DNA of 64,000 bases from Burkholderiales bacterium (GCA_024235735.1 JACKLU010000001.1:372001-436000), one strand, 5' to 3'. Shown: positions 34,963 through 45,822, numbered from the stretch's first letter. Notes: generated from the sequence alone by a model not told the origin. Made by a program: numbers and translations.

Positions 34963-37083
34963 CTACTTGACGCGCATGCCGGGCTGCGCGCCGGTGTCGG
35001 GGCTGAGAATAAACAATTCCCCGCCGCCGCTGCCGGCGGCGAGCACCATGCCTTCCGACAAGCCGAATTTCATTTGGCGCGGCGCCAGATTGGCGACCAT
35101 CACGGTCATGCGCCCTTTCAATTGCTCCGGATCGTAGGCCGACTTGATACCGGCAAATACTGTGCGCTGTTCGCTGCCAATGTCGAGCGTCAGCTTCAAC
35201 AGTTTTTCCGCGCCTTCGACATGCTCGGCATTGACGATTTTCGCCACGCGCAAATCGATTTTGCTGAAATCGTCAATCGTGATGGTTTCGGCAATCGGTG
35301 CAGCGGTTTTCGGTTTGTCGCCCCCTGTGGCCTCGGTTGCGGCTTTAGCGCCGGTCTTTGTCGTCCCGGAATCCGCCGAAAGGCTTTGTTTGTTCGCGGC
35401 CACCAGCGCGTCGATCTGTTTGCCGTCGATACGCGTCAGTAAATGCTGGTACGCATGAATCGCGTGCCCGGCGGGCAGCAGCAGTTGCGATACCGGCTCG
35501 TTCGCGGCAAGGCATGGCCAGGTCAGTTTGCTGCAATTCAGAAAATCTTCAACCTGCCGGATGGTTTCCGGCAGAATCGGCTTCAGATAGCGCGCGAGCA
35601 GATAAAACAGCTGAATGCCCAGGCTGCATATGCGTTGCAGGTCGGCCTCCCTGCCCGGTATTTTGGCGATTTCCCACGGCGCCATTGCATGAATCATTTC
35701 GTTGGCTTCATCGGCAAATCGCATGATCTGGCGCACCGCAAGCGAGAAATCACGCGCTTCAAACGCTTTTTCGATCGCATCCGGACGCCAGTTGGCAAAC
35801 CGTTCGTCAACAGTTTGTTGTAAAGTCCTGTAGTCTTCTCCGTCAACCAGCCGCCCGTCAAAACGTTTGGTGATAAACCCGGCGCAACGGCTGGCGATGT
35901 TGATGAACTTGCCGACCAGATCGGAATTCACGCGCGCGACAAAATCATCCAGATTCAGATCGATGTCTTCCATGCTGCCGTTCAGCTTCGCCGCGTAGTA
36001 ATAGCGCAGCCATTCCGGATTCAATCCCTGTTTCAGATAGCTGTGCGCGGTGATGAAGGTGCCGCGCGATTTGCTCATTTTTTCACCGTTGACGGTCAGA
36101 AAACCATGCGCAAAAATCTGCGTCGGCGTGCGATAGCCGGAATAATTGAGCATCGCAGGCCAGAACAGTGCATGAAAATACAGAATATCCTTGCCGATGA
36201 AATGATAAAGCTCCGTTTCGGCGTCCTTGCGCCAGTAGGCGTCAAAATCGATATTTTCGCGTGCGCACAGGTGTTTGAAACTGCCCATATAACCGATCGG
36301 CGCATCGAGCCAGACGTAAAAATATTTACCGGGTGCGCCGGGAATTTCAAAGCCGAAGTAAGGCGCATCGCGCGAAATATCCCAATCGGACATTTTGTTT
36401 TCTCCGGCATCGCCGAGCCATTCATGCATTTTATTGGCCGCTTCCGGCTGCAAATGACCCGCGCGCGTCCAGCGGCGCAGAAAATCGACGCAACGTTCAT
36501 CCGACAGGCTGAAAAAATAATGCTCCGATGATTTTTTCACCGGCGTGGCGCCCGAAACGGCGGAATACGGATTTTTTAATTCGGTCGGCGTATAAGCCGC
36601 GCCGCAGGCTTCACAGGAATCGCCATACTGATCCTTTGCGCCGCATTTGGGACATTCCCCTTTGACGAAACGATCCGGCAAAAACATGTTGCGCTGCGGG
36701 TCATACAGCTGCTCGATGCCGCGCGCGGTGATCAATCCACCCGCCTTCAGTTTCTGATAGATGTCTTCGGCGTAATGGCGTGTTTCATCGGAGTGCGTGC
36801 TGTAATAATTATCGAAATGAATATGAAAGCCGGTAAAATCGCCATAGTGCTCGTCGTGCACGCGGGCGATCAGCGCTTCCGGTGTAATGCCTTCCTGTTC
36901 GGCGCGCAGCATGATCGGCGTACCGTGCGTATCATCGGCGCAGACATAGTAAATCTCATGTCCGCGCATTTTCTGAAAACGCACCCAGATATCCGTCTGA
37001 ATGTATTCCACAAGATGGCCCAGATGGATACTGCCATTGGCGTAAGGCAGCGCCGAAGTCACCAGAATTTTTCGCTTGTTCAT
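34963..37083 (-). CDS. metG: methionyl-tRNA synthetase with C-terminal tRNA-binding domain
   Basis: 706 residues. HIGH-type motif ANGSIHLGHLVE, zinc knuckle CPKCGAKDQYGDSCEACG, KMSKS in NGEKMSKSRGTF, then an anticodon-binding helical domain. After a low-complexity linker (about residues 555-590), an OB-fold EMAP/Trbp111 domain begins FSKIDLRVAKIVNAEHVEGA and carries LKLTLDIGSEQRTVFAGI. Charges tRNA-Met for initiation and elongation. Divergent from apbC, with about 145 bases between. Confidence 0.97.
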   Translation of the reverse strand: MNKRKILVTSALPYANGSIHLGHLVEYIQTDIWVRFQKMRGHEIYYVCADDTHGTPIMLRAEQEGITPEALIARVHDEHYGDFTGFHIHFDNYYSTHSDETRHYAEDIYQKLKAGGLITARGIEQLYDPQRNMFLPDRFVKGECPKCGAKDQYGDSCEACGAAYTPTELKNPYSAVSGATPVKKSSEHYFFSLSDERCVDFLRRWTRAGHLQPEAANKMHEWLGDAGENKMSDWDISRDAPYFGFEIPGAPGKYFYVWLDAPIGYMGSFKHLCARENIDFDAYWRKDAETELYHFIGKDILYFHALFWPAMLNYSGYRTPTQIFAHGFLTVNGEKMSKSRGTFITAHSYLKQGLNPEWLRYYYAAKLNGSMEDIDLNLDDFVARVNSDLVGKFINIASRCAGFITKRFDGRLVDGEDYRTLQQTVDERFANWRPDAIEKAFEARDFSLAVRQIMRFADEANEMIHAMAPWEIAKIPGREADLQRICSLGIQLFYLLARYLKPILPETIRQVEDFLNCSKLTWPCLAANEPVSQLLLPAGHAIHAYQHLLTRIDGKQIDALVAANKQSLSADSGTTKTGAKAATEATGGDKPKTAAPIAETITIDDFSKIDLRVAKIVNAEHVEGAEKLLKLTLDIGSEQRTVFAGIKSAYDPEQLKGRMTVMVANLAPRQMKFGLSEGMVLAAGSGGGELFILSPDTGAQPGMRVK

Positions 37084-37228
37084 CGTGTTTTTGTTCGAAT
37101 GTGTGATTTGACGCTTATTCTAACAAATTGTGCGTCATGCCTGATATTTGTTACCATGCCAATTTAATGTGAATCCATTTCTGTTACTGCACCGTCAGTG
37201 ACAGCAGCCGTATTGAGGAGTTTTTCCA

Positions 37229-38317
37229 GTGACCATTTCTGAACAACAAATCCAGTCCATTCTGAGTTCCGTCATCGACCCGACAACCGGAAAGGATTAT
37301 GTCGCCGGCGGTTCGATACAGAATATCCGGATCGATGGCAATGACGTGACACTTGACGCCGTGCTCGGTTACCCGGCCAACAGCATCAAGGCCGATGTGC
37401 AGCAGCAAATCACCGCTGTTTTGCAGGCAATTCCGGGAGCCGGTAAAATCAATGTCACCGTCAGCAGCAAAATTGTGCCGCACGGCGTGCAGGGCGGCGT
37501 CAAACTGATACCTGGCATCAAGAATATTATCGCCGTAGCTTCAGGCAAAGGCGGTGTCGGCAAGTCGGCAACCGCGGTCAACCTGGCGCTGGCGCTTGCT
37601 GCCGAAGGCGCCAATGTCGGCATTCTGGACGCCGATATTTACGGTCCTTCGCAACCGCAAATGCTCGGCATCACAGAAAAACCCGAATCGCTCGACGGCA
37701 AATCGATGGAACCTGTAATGGCGCATGGCATACAGGCCATGTCCATCGGGTTGCTGATCGATACCGAAACGCCGATGGTATGGCGCGGCCCGATGGTCAC
37801 CCAGGCCTTGCAGCAGCTTCTGCATGACACCAACTGGAAGGACCTGGATTATCTGATTGTCGACATGCCCCCCGGCACCGGCGACATCCAGCTCACGCTA
37901 GCGCAGAAAATACCGGTAACCGGCGCGGTCATCGTCACCACACCGCAGGACATTGCCCTGCTCGACGCACGCAAGGGACTTAAAATGTTTGAAAAAGTCG
38001 GTATTCCGATTTTCGGTATTGTAGAAAACATGAGTACACACACCTGCTCCAGTTGCGGCCATACGGAACCGATTTTCGGCACCGGCGGCGGCGAAAAAAT
38101 GTGCCGCGATTATCAGGTCGACTTTCTGGGCGCATTGCCGCTGGATATCAAAATCCGCGAACACACGGACAGCGGCAGACCCAGCGTCATCGCCGAACCT
38201 GACAGCCAGATTGCACAGACCTACCGACTGATTGCGCGCAAAATCGCGGTGAAAGTAGCCGAATCAGCCGAGGATCACTCAGCGGTATTCGCCAAGATCA
38301 TTATGGAAGATAATTAA
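37229..38317 (+). CDS. apbC: Mrp/ApbC iron-sulfur cluster carrier ATPase
   Basis: 362 residues. N-terminal MIP18/DUF59 domain (SSVIDPTTGKDYVAGG), then the Mrp P-loop ASGKGGVGKSATAVNLALAL with deviant Walker A, LDADIYGPSQPQML, and the cluster-binding CSSCG (about residue 273). Carries Fe-S clusters to apoproteins in the cytoplasm. GTG start with GAGGAG upstream. The TAA stop overlaps the dcd start (TAATG), so the two are coupled. Confidence 0.95.
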   Translation: MTISEQQIQSILSSVIDPTTGKDYVAGGSIQNIRIDGNDVTLDAVLGYPANSIKADVQQQITAVLQAIPGAGKINVTVSSKIVPHGVQGGVKLIPGIKNIIAVASGKGGVGKSATAVNLALALAAEGANVGILDADIYGPSQPQMLGITEKPESLDGKSMEPVMAHGIQAMSIGLLIDTETPMVWRGPMVTQALQQLLHDTNWKDLDYLIVDMPPGTGDIQLTLAQKIPVTGAVIVTTPQDIALLDARKGLKMFEKVGIPIFGIVENMSTHTCSSCGHTEPIFGTGGGEKMCRDYQVDFLGALPLDIKIREHTDSGRPSVIAEPDSQIAQTYRLIARKIAVKVAESAEDHSAVFAKIIMEDN

Positions 38318-38883
38318 TGACCATCAAATCAGACAAATGGATACGGCGCATGGCGCTTGAACACGGCATGATCGAGCCGTTCGAACCGGATCAGATCCGT
38401 CACAGGGACAATCAGCGCATTGTCTCTTACGGTACATCGAGCTATGGCTACGACATACGCTGTTCGGATGAATTCAAATTATTTACTAATATCAACACCA
38501 CCATTGTTGATCCCAAGAATTTTGATTCAAATTCATTTGTCGACGTCAAAAATGATATCTGCATTATCCCACCCAATTCATTCGCGCTGGCGCGCACGGT
38601 TGAGTATTTCCGTATTCCGCGCAACATCCTGACCATCTGCCTGGGCAAATCGACGTATGCGCGATGCGGCATCATCGTCAATGTCACGCCTTTTGAACCG
38701 GAGTGGGAAGGCTATGTTACACTGGAGTTTTCCAATACGACACCGCTACCCGCGAAAATCTACGCCAACGAAGGCGTCGCCCAGGTCATCTTTTTTGAAT
38801 CGGACGAAGTCTGCGAGATATCCTACAAAGACCGCGGCGGTAAATATCAGGGCCAGAGCGGCGTCACATTACCGAAAATCTGA
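38317..38883 (+). CDS. dcd: dCTP deaminase
   Basis: 188 residues of trimeric dUTPase-like fold. Converts dCTP to dUTP for thymidylate supply. Hallmarks: RQYSYG-type SYGTSSYGYDIRCSDEF, FALARTVEYFRIPRNI, LGKSTYARCGIIVNVTP, and the catalytic Glu region FEPEWEGYVTLEFSNTTPLP. Starts within the apbC stop as TAATG. A second frame overlapping its 3' half is out of phase; only its downstream part (from 38900) is a gene. Confidence 0.97.
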   Translation: MTIKSDKWIRRMALEHGMIEPFEPDQIRHRDNQRIVSYGTSSYGYDIRCSDEFKLFTNINTTIVDPKNFDSNSFVDVKNDICIIPPNSFALARTVEYFRIPRNILTICLGKSTYARCGIIVNVTPFEPEWEGYVTLEFSNTTPLPAKIYANEGVAQVIFFESDEVCEISYKDRGGKYQGQSGVTLPKI

Positions 38884-38899
38884 CGGAGGCGATATTCCC

Positions 38900-39493
38900 A
38901 TGATGAAACGACCTAATCTTTCAGCCCGACCTGGAAATACTGCACTACGATGGATCGCATGCCTCAGCATTGCATGTGTATTGATTTCCACTACGACAAC
39001 TGCCGCACAATCCGCAAACGGCAACGACGAATCATTCAGACATATCGAAATTTCGGGCATCTCCCTTGCGACGCCGTTTGATCAAATTGCAGGCATTCTC
39101 ACCGCGCAAGGCTACACCGAAATCAACAGCCGACTATTCACCAAACAGGGCGAGTTGCAAAACAACCGCAGAACCATTTTCAGAATAGAAATAGAAGACG
39201 ATGCGGACTTACACCGGATCACCTACCACCGCAGCTTGAGCGGCGGTCGCGTCAAGACTGCCGGAGGCGATGAACCGATTCCTGAATATGAAGCGGATAT
39301 GGCGCAGCAATTCTACCGGTTGATGTGCGAGAATATTTCAAAGGATGCGATGAAAGAACGTCAATGTGAACCATCAACCGCCTACAGTATCACGGCTGGC
39401 AACGGGCGATTTGTACGGATAAACGATCATTATTCGATGCAGCTCGATGTCACTGCGGCAAACAGCACAATTGGCATACAATATACGCAATAA
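38900..39493 (+). CDS. exported hypothetical protein
   Basis: 197 residues with a signal peptide (WIACLSIACVLISTTTTAAQSA). The start is ATG 38900, with GGAGG 11 bases upstream; the frame is open back to 38657 but that part lies over dcd in another phase and is spurious. The mature part has HIEISGISLATPFDQIAGIL and TAQGYTEINSRLFTKQG, the wording of periplasmic proteins with a repeated substrate-clamp-like fold, and two Cys (MCEN..QCEP). Possibly co-transcribed with apbC-dcd. Function unknown. Confidence 0.75.
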   Translation: MMKRPNLSARPGNTALRWIACLSIACVLISTTTTAAQSANGNDESFRHIEISGISLATPFDQIAGILTAQGYTEINSRLFTKQGELQNNRRTIFRIEIEDDADLHRITYHRSLSGGRVKTAGGDEPIPEYEADMAQQFYRLMCENISKDAMKERQCEPSTAYSITAGNGRFVRINDHYSMQLDVTAANSTIGIQYTQ

Positions 39494-39599
39494 TCGACTG
39501 ACATAAAATAAACGCAGCGGGAAAGTTGCTCAAAACCACTTTCTGGTTTATCCTTGCCCGCCCATCGTGATGCAAATTTTTTTGCTGAAAAGTTTTAAT

Positions 39600-39691
39600 G
39601 GAGAAGTGACCGAGTGGTTGAAGGTGCACGCCTGGAAAGCGTGTGTACGGCTCAAACCGTACCGCGGGTTCGAATCCCGCCTTCTCCGCCA
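39600..39691 (+). tRNA. tRNA-Ser (anticodon GGA)
   Basis: GGAGAAG (39600-39606) pairs with CTTCTCC (39681-39687), discriminator G and encoded CCA to 39691. Anticodon stem CACGC/GCGTG with loop CTGGAAA gives GGA, reading UCC and UCU. A long variable arm (TGTACGGCTCAAACCGTACC) marks class II. tRNA-Ser genes are common integration sites, and an accessory block follows. Confidence 0.97.
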
Positions 39692-40101
39692 CGAATCTTG
39701 TATAATCAATAAGTTACAACATATTCAGCAAAAATACCATCGTCAGTCCCATCAAATAGTTTTAGACCTTGTTGTTACCCGCATCTCCTGATCAATTATC
39801 GATCAATCGGCTAACAACCGGATTATTAGTTACTTTCACCATTCTTGCACAACTTAATACACAGTAACTAGGGATAACCTTAATCACATTCCCAAAGAAT
39901 AATCCCATCCACTACACCAATCGCGGCCTGAACCTTAAGGGCATTTAGCACGAAATCAGTTTACCATTGCGCAGTTCGGTGGCTTCCGGTTGGTCAGCAT
40001 CTATGAATCTGGTTCGTGAACTGCAACCACGGTATTTATTGGGCACTTAGCCAAACACCTGATTAAGTAATTCACAACCCTTTCAACAGTGACATCATTG
40101 T
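39692..40101. other. intergenic region between tRNA-Ser and island gene
   Basis: About 410 bases. Minus-strand reading shows short broken frames (for example VNNDVTVERVVNYLIRCLA with a stop soon after) that may be gene debris, but I recognise no family. No second copy of the tRNA-Ser 3' end was seen. No terminator stands out. Confidence 0.4.
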
Positions 40102-43100
40102 TTACACGATGGCTTTAAGCGCCGCATCCGCTCTTGCACACGAAACCCATAATTCAGGCGCTAAATGAAGCAATGCCAACAAGTGAGAATAAAGGATTTC
40201 ATCCTCACTTCCTTTCAATTCTTCAAAAGCAAGCTCAGTCAACCATTCACCGGCAAATTCTCGCCACTTTATCCGATCCTCCCGACTAGCAGAAGCGACA
40301 AGGCACATCTTCATAGCTTCTTCGATGGAGAAACCATATTGAGAATCACGTCGATAACGACGCACAAGAATACGGAGATCATCGGCTAAAGCCATATTAC
40401 GAGATACGGCTGCAACTGTGGCCAATCCTTTTAGAATACCAAGAAGCTGGGATTTATTTTTCAATTTTGCAAGTGTGTAATTGCCTAATTTGAGTGCCTT
40501 TAGTGCCAACTCTGCATGACCGGGTGTAACTCTGAAAATCATCGCAGAGTTCACAAGAGCCACAAATGAAGAAGCTACGCCAGCGTCACTATTAAGTTGT
40601 TCTTCAATAATGTGGGCAATGTCATCAGGTAAAGTATTTGGGTTACTTTCAGCGCCTTCGAGTGGTCCAGGAAGGTATGGATACGGAAATTCACTTAGCT
40701 TGATGAGGCTCCTCTCGCAGTCACCTAATATGGTTTCACGTAGCTCTCCTTGACTAATATTTGCTTCATAACTGTTACCGGCAATCATGATGCGACCAAA
40801 GAAGTCCGTCTGCATTTGAGTTGCTATAGCAAAATCAGGATCCCACCGCGGCTCGGAGCGCATATCCACTAGGGTCTGCATGTAGTAGTGTTCATAGCCA
40901 TTACTGACAGTCCAATCAATAAACCGGTCGTAATCTATATCGCATTGAACTACCTGTCGATGGATTAACCCAGCATGAGCTAGAGAAGCTAATCTTCGAT
41001 AAAAAGGTGGCTCATCGGCAAAAAGACGTATTCGGGCTAGTTCTCCGTCGACTAAGACGAACAATGCCGAAAACAGCTTGAATTCGCTAGTATCGCTTTT
41101 CACGTCATCGTCTCGAATCAGATACACAAGACGCAGCAAAAAAGACCCAACTTCCGGTCTATCTGTAAGAATACGCAATCCAACTTCCAATGCGCCCAAC
41201 CGAGAGAGCATGTCGCCGTGTTTTTCCAAATAGTCGAATGCTTTTTCCAGTTGCTCCGGCATAAGATGATCAATATTGATTCCGGTAGTCAGTGCCGAAT
41301 GAGAAGAAAGTAACAAACTAAAAAGAAAACCTTCATAAGGCTGCCACTTTAATAGCTGCTCAAAGAATTTGTAACCTGTACTAATAGCATAATCCTGTAT
41401 CGTTACGCTTCCGTCATAAACGCCAACGAGTCTTTCAAAATACCGCCTTGAATTCGGTACTAGAGACGAGACACTGCTCTTACCTGCCGTTATCTCATTT
41501 CTTATAGTTCGTTCCACATAAACCGGTGTATCGTGTATATCGCTAAAAAAAGCATCTATCTCGTCGTCTTCCAGTGAGCGCTCTTCCAGAATGCTTCGCC
41601 AATTGTCCTGAGCTTTGAGTGGTAAATTTACGCCGAAGGCAGATTCCTCCAGAAAACGAATACGTGTAGAAACATCTTTGGAAAGGACAGAAAAATCAGT
41701 CAGTACCAGACGCGCTTGACCGGATGAAAGGGCAATTCTTGGAAGTTCATCTTCGCGTGCATCATTCGTGAGATCCCAAATCAGATTTTCAGTATCGGTC
41801 ATTTTAGCTATTCCTTTCCCAGAGAGAACGTCACGGATAGCATTGAAAAGTACAGACCGCTTAACAGTGAAACCGCTTGGCCCAACCGAAATCATAGCGT
41901 CAACCTTTAAACCGTATTCTTCCCTGAATCTCTGCTCGTTAAACAATCTCTTTTGTATGAGTGGCGGAATAAGTCTTAGCATAGCATTCTTCATTACTGT
42001 TTTTTCGCAAGAAGTATTAGCCACTATGTTGTCCGCATCAGAAATTGGAGTTTTAATTATTTCGAAAGCATCAATACGGTACCTGTTGACAAGCCATTCG
42101 TATACCTCTGGGAACTGTTCTTGTATAGGAGCCAAGATTCTTTCTTCTACCCAATTCCAGTAAGCATCGACAACAACTTGCTGGACATCAGTAGGTGGGA
42201 TCAGCAGAATACTTATAAGTGCCGCACGCCCAATGCGAACGACATTGTCAGCATTTTCTGTAGCAAGACTGTGTGCCCATCCACGAATGTCGTACTGCTC
42301 AACGAGCCAGTTTGATTGAGCCGTGATCACGTTGATATCGGTTCCGCTCTTCCATAGATTTTTGAGTACACGAATAAACGTTTTTAGAGTTCCGTCCAAC
42401 CAAGGGGCTTCCTCTGGAAGCTGCAGCCAGTCACTCATTCTGACGCGAAGGATAGATTTTCGAATTGCTTTAAGCTCCGCCGTTTCAATCACCTCTCCAT
42501 CAACAACAGTTGATTTTCTCAGACACCATTCAAGTTCTTTTTCATTGATCGGAACAAAGAAATAGCCAGCCTGGCGAAGCCGTGTCCGATGTTCAAGACG
42601 ATCTTCCTCCGATAAAACACCACTTGCCACAAAAGCATCGAGCAAATCTAGGGTAGTGAAGATAGGCTTTAGCACATTACCAGCACCAATGTTCTCATGC
42701 TGATTGATGAACCTGTCATCAATAATCGCAATGTCCCAATGGTGTGCCAAGGCCATAATTTCAAGTGTAGGGTGTTCTGGAATAACTTTTCCTTCGATCT
42801 CATCAAAATTTAGTCTACTGTTCACCTTGATGTGCCCCGATTCGATGCGGGAATTCAGAGCAGTCCGTATACGTTCTATAACATCCACAACTTCTTCGGA
42901 AATTCTTTCGTAAGAAATAAGGGCGTTAACTTCTGAAACTTCTCTTGGAGAGACCGCAGCCTTTAAACCTGCTGCTTTGAGCTTGCCGAGCAATCCCAGG
43001 TGCAGCAAATAAGTGATAGCGCGATCATCAAGATACAAAGTAGCACCGTCTGTAATGTCAGGTTGATTTGGCCATGGTTTCTCTTGCAGTTGTAAGTAAG

Positions 43101-45822
43101 TTTGCGCCCGTTCTTCCTCATCAGCGGTTATTTGACCTTTATGTCTCAACTTTTTTACCACCGCTAAGCAACTGCTCAAGACGGCTGTATGTGCTGAAAG
43201 ATCAGCTTCCTCCTCCATCAAGCTAAAAAGCCTGTGCACCGGCGCAGAACAAACAACTATATGCTGCGTATCATCCCCGTCACGAACCTTTTCAGCCTCG
43301 GTGATCAATGACGACAAGTCTTCGCCGACTTGAGCTGAGAGCTCGCTGCTTGCAACGGTACTAGGAGTGAACTTTTCCAGCATATCCGTAGCTAGAAGAT
43401 CACGAATTTTATGTGCATTCGCTATACGGCTTGGTTGATGGAATACAGCTTTCTGACGTTCCTTGAATAACCATCCAAGGGTAGAATGTGGGATATGTAC
43501 AATGTTGAAGGCGTCCAGCGCTGCATCGAGTATATTCAAGAAACTCAAGGTGAGAAGTGCAGTTGCATCCAGAGCAACAGTTTTTCCGTGTATACATAAT
43601 TCCAACTGAGTCCGTTTGCCGCTGTAAGCTGGAATTGCGCTTCTCCGCCTGGAATCAGTCTTCGTGAGATTAGTTAACGCAGGAAAGGTTATAAGGTCAA
43701 TGAGAGTCCGATTGAGTGACCGAGCCGCAACAAAGATCGGTATTTGGCCTCGTACCAATAAGCGCCATGTTTCTGATTCGTGGCGTTCCCATTCAGGTTT
43801 TTGATCAAGAATGTCTTTTAAGCTCATTCTTTGGAGGGGGCCATTCTCATTTGACAGCTTCGCGGCCTTTTCGAGCCATTGAAAAACCTTTGGGTCATCT
43901 TCCCAGCCTGCACTTGTTGCGATGAAGTATGCAGTTGTCAGAACAGCGGGATCATCACGGGCCTTGATCACTGCTTCGAAAAGCAAATCCTTTGCATTGT
44001 GTAAACCAAGATGAAGTGCCAATTGCGCAGCGCCAATCAGATCCTCTGCACTTCTTTTGTTTCTACTCTGATATTCAGCGGCAATATAAGCAGTAAGGGA
44101 AGCCCAGTCACCACTCATAATTCCAAGATTAACTTGTAGTGCGCGATAATTCGGACTGTCCATTTCATTCTTGAGTTCAGTCAGTGTCGCTCTGGATTCA
44201 AGAAATTCACCTTCATTATACAAACCCCAAGCCAATGACATACGCAAATGGTTGGATTGCGATAGAAGATCAGTATTTTCCTTCAAAAAAAGGACCAAAG
44301 CTTTCGATCTTTGTGTACTGTTGAAGGCATTTACAAGGCGCACAGCATCACAAAGTGAATGTGTCTCTTCAAATAGTAGCTTGCCAAATTCGCACAGATC
44401 ATCCCAATGTTGATGGTTTTCCAGTTGGACGACGAGGTTGATTAAATCGCTAAGAGCCTTTGTTGTTTCATATTGTGCTTTAAGAAACTCAACTGGGTTA
44501 CGTCCTTGAGCATCAGAAATAATCCTTCTAAGATTCTTTTCTTGCTCTGGAGGAATTCCTTCTTCTAGTAGTCTGTCGAGTACTTCATTCGCTTTTTCTA
44601 TCAAGCCTGCACGTGAAAGCATCTCGATCTGACGATACCGCATTAGTTCAGAATCGATATAAGTGGCGAGTTGATTGTAGTGGCGAGCAATGTAGTTGGC
44701 CGCTTTCTCAGGGGTCGGTTGCGCAAATGCAAGGGCGAAACGAGCAAGAGCTGCATCAATAGTCATTCCACCATTGATGGCCATACTTCGTTCAATATTT
44801 TGCTCAACTAAACCAAGGTCGAGTTTTATACCGAACTGGAGAGCGTAGTGGACGAAACCAAGCGCAGAATCGGCGTCTCGGAGCTTTATTTTTAACCTAT
44901 TCTTGCCATGTTCAGTCTGAGCCGGATCGTGCAGTTCGAGCCAAAGCGCATATTCATCACTTATTCTTGCAGCGCGTGGACAATCCAGTTGCTCTGCAGC
45001 TTCAATTGCATCCAGAAAATGTTTGTGAGCGGCTCGACGCATTTCCATATAAATGGTATTCGCAGCGAGCGGAAAACTCTGTACTTCGAAGGGAACTTGC
45101 GTTAGGACTACAGCTCGAAAATCAACCGGAACAGCAGGGACAAGCTTTGTTAGGGCTGTCAAATGATGAAGAATCGGTGTTGCTTCATAGTCAGTGTCAG
45201 ATAAAGAACCAACTGTATGCTCTGCATCATCCCAATAGCCCAATTGGAGTTGATGGCTCAAAAGAACACTTTTGCCGTCCGAATCCAGGTCTCCAATTGT
45301 ATAGCCCGCATTATGCAACCATCTTAGAGCATTTTCAGCTCCTTCATGATGCACAACGATCATTAAACCGGCAGCGCGCGAAGCGTTCGTATTGATACTA
45401 GCGAGGGTTTGAAGCGCTGCTGATTTGTCTCCCTGTTGTGAAATGATGAATGCTTTTGCGATTTTGGCTTCTGTAACATCTTCAAGACTAATCGCATGTT
45501 TTAGAATGCCTTCCGCCTTTTCAAAGTCATCTGTAAGTGATAAGAGTCTGGCGCACCATGCCAATGCCCGACTCCTTACTTCATCCGAGCCCCCTGAAAG
45601 ATTGCCATTTGCAAGGAGTCTGCTGAAGTTCAACGAAGCGCTTACCCGATCAAACTCAGAGAAGAATCTAGATTTCCGGAGTCTATCAACTTCCTCTTCT
45701 ATTTTTTGGTCGATAAGCTCTGTCGGAATATTCTCATTAATATAAAGATTGACGTCTCTACCTGCGATCACATTTGTCGAATCGTCACCGGAGGAAACCG
45801 ACTGTTTATTCATCTTCCACAT
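40102..45822 (-). CDS. giant PIN-like/helical-repeat protein, island gene
   Basis: 1906 residues, no signal or membrane segment, apparently cytoplasmic. Residues 8-28 carry SSGDDSTNVIAGRDVNLYI, a polar Asn/Gly motif shared with the small protein upstream. Residues about 60-720 and 1150-1906 are TPR-like helical repeats. Two PIN-like nuclease regions lie between: VALDATALLTLSFLNIL (D752) with IPHSTLGWL; and LYLDDRAITYLLHLGLLG (D932-D933), VSPREVSEVNALIS and IAIIDDRFINQ (D1035-D1036). Spacing of the acidic residues fits a PIN fold. It overlaps the small gene by 17 bases. PIN domains usually cut RNA; defence or stress function is inference. ATG 45813 is an alternative start. Confidence 0.7.
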   Translation of the reverse strand: MWKMNKQSVSSGDDSTNVIAGRDVNLYINENIPTELIDQKIEEEVDRLRKSRFFSEFDRVSASLNFSRLLANGNLSGGSDEVRSRALAWCARLLSLTDDFEKAEGILKHAISLEDVTEAKIAKAFIISQQGDKSAALQTLASINTNASRAAGLMIVVHHEGAENALRWLHNAGYTIGDLDSDGKSVLLSHQLQLGYWDDAEHTVGSLSDTDYEATPILHHLTALTKLVPAVPVDFRAVVLTQVPFEVQSFPLAANTIYMEMRRAAHKHFLDAIEAAEQLDCPRAARISDEYALWLELHDPAQTEHGKNRLKIKLRDADSALGFVHYALQFGIKLDLGLVEQNIERSMAINGGMTIDAALARFALAFAQPTPEKAANYIARHYNQLATYIDSELMRYRQIEMLSRAGLIEKANEVLDRLLEEGIPPEQEKNLRRIISDAQGRNPVEFLKAQYETTKALSDLINLVVQLENHQHWDDLCEFGKLLFEETHSLCDAVRLVNAFNSTQRSKALVLFLKENTDLLSQSNHLRMSLAWGLYNEGEFLESRATLTELKNEMDSPNYRALQVNLGIMSGDWASLTAYIAAEYQSRNKRSAEDLIGAAQLALHLGLHNAKDLLFEAVIKARDDPAVLTTAYFIATSAGWEDDPKVFQWLEKAAKLSNENGPLQRMSLKDILDQKPEWERHESETWRLLVRGQIPIFVAARSLNRTLIDLITFPALTNLTKTDSRRRSAIPAYSGKRTQLELCIHGKTVALDATALLTLSFLNILDAALDAFNIVHIPHSTLGWLFKERQKAVFHQPSRIANAHKIRDLLATDMLEKFTPSTVASSELSAQVGEDLSSLITEAEKVRDGDDTQHIVVCSAPVHRLFSLMEEEADLSAHTAVLSSCLAVVKKLRHKGQITADEEERAQTYLQLQEKPWPNQPDITDGATLYLDDRAITYLLHLGLLGKLKAAGLKAAVSPREVSEVNALISYERISEEVVDVIERIRTALNSRIESGHIKVNSRLNFDEIEGKVIPEHPTLEIMALAHHWDIAIIDDRFINQHENIGAGNVLKPIFTTLDLLDAFVASGVLSEEDRLEHRTRLRQAGYFFVPINEKELEWCLRKSTVVDGEVIETAELKAIRKSILRVRMSDWLQLPEEAPWLDGTLKTFIRVLKNLWKSGTDINVITAQSNWLVEQYDIRGWAHSLATENADNVVRIGRAALISILLIPPTDVQQVVVDAYWNWVEERILAPIQEQFPEVYEWLVNRYRIDAFEIIKTPISDADNIVANTSCEKTVMKNAMLRLIPPLIQKRLFNEQRFREEYGLKVDAMISVGPSGFTVKRSVLFNAIRDVLSGKGIAKMTDTENLIWDLTNDAREDELPRIALSSGQARLVLTDFSVLSKDVSTRIRFLEESAFGVNLPLKAQDNWRSILEERSLEDDEIDAFFSDIHDTPVYVERTIRNEITAGKSSVSSLVPNSRRYFERLVGVYDGSVTIQDYAISTGYKFFEQLLKWQPYEGFLFSLLLSSHSALTTGINIDHLMPEQLEKAFDYLEKHGDMLSRLGALEVGLRILTDRPEVGSFLLRLVYLIRDDDVKSDTSEFKLFSALFVLVDGELARIRLFADEPPFYRRLASLAHAGLIHRQVVQCDIDYDRFIDWTVSNGYEHYYMQTLVDMRSEPRWDPDFAIATQMQTDFFGRIMIAGNSYEANISQGELRETILGDCERSLIKLSEFPYPYLPGPLEGAESNPNTLPDDIAHIIEEQLNSDAGVASSFVALVNSAMIFRVTPGHAELALKALKLGNYTLAKLKNKSQLLGILKGLATVAAVSRNMALADDLRILVRRYRRDSQYGFSIEEAMKMCLVASASREDRIKWREFAGEWLTELAFEELKGSEDEILYSHLLALLHLAPELWVSCARADAALKAIV

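Noticed and set aside
38657..38899. N-terminal extension of the exported protein over dcd
   Set aside because: It overlaps dcd out of phase; GGAGG and a signal peptide support the start at 38900.
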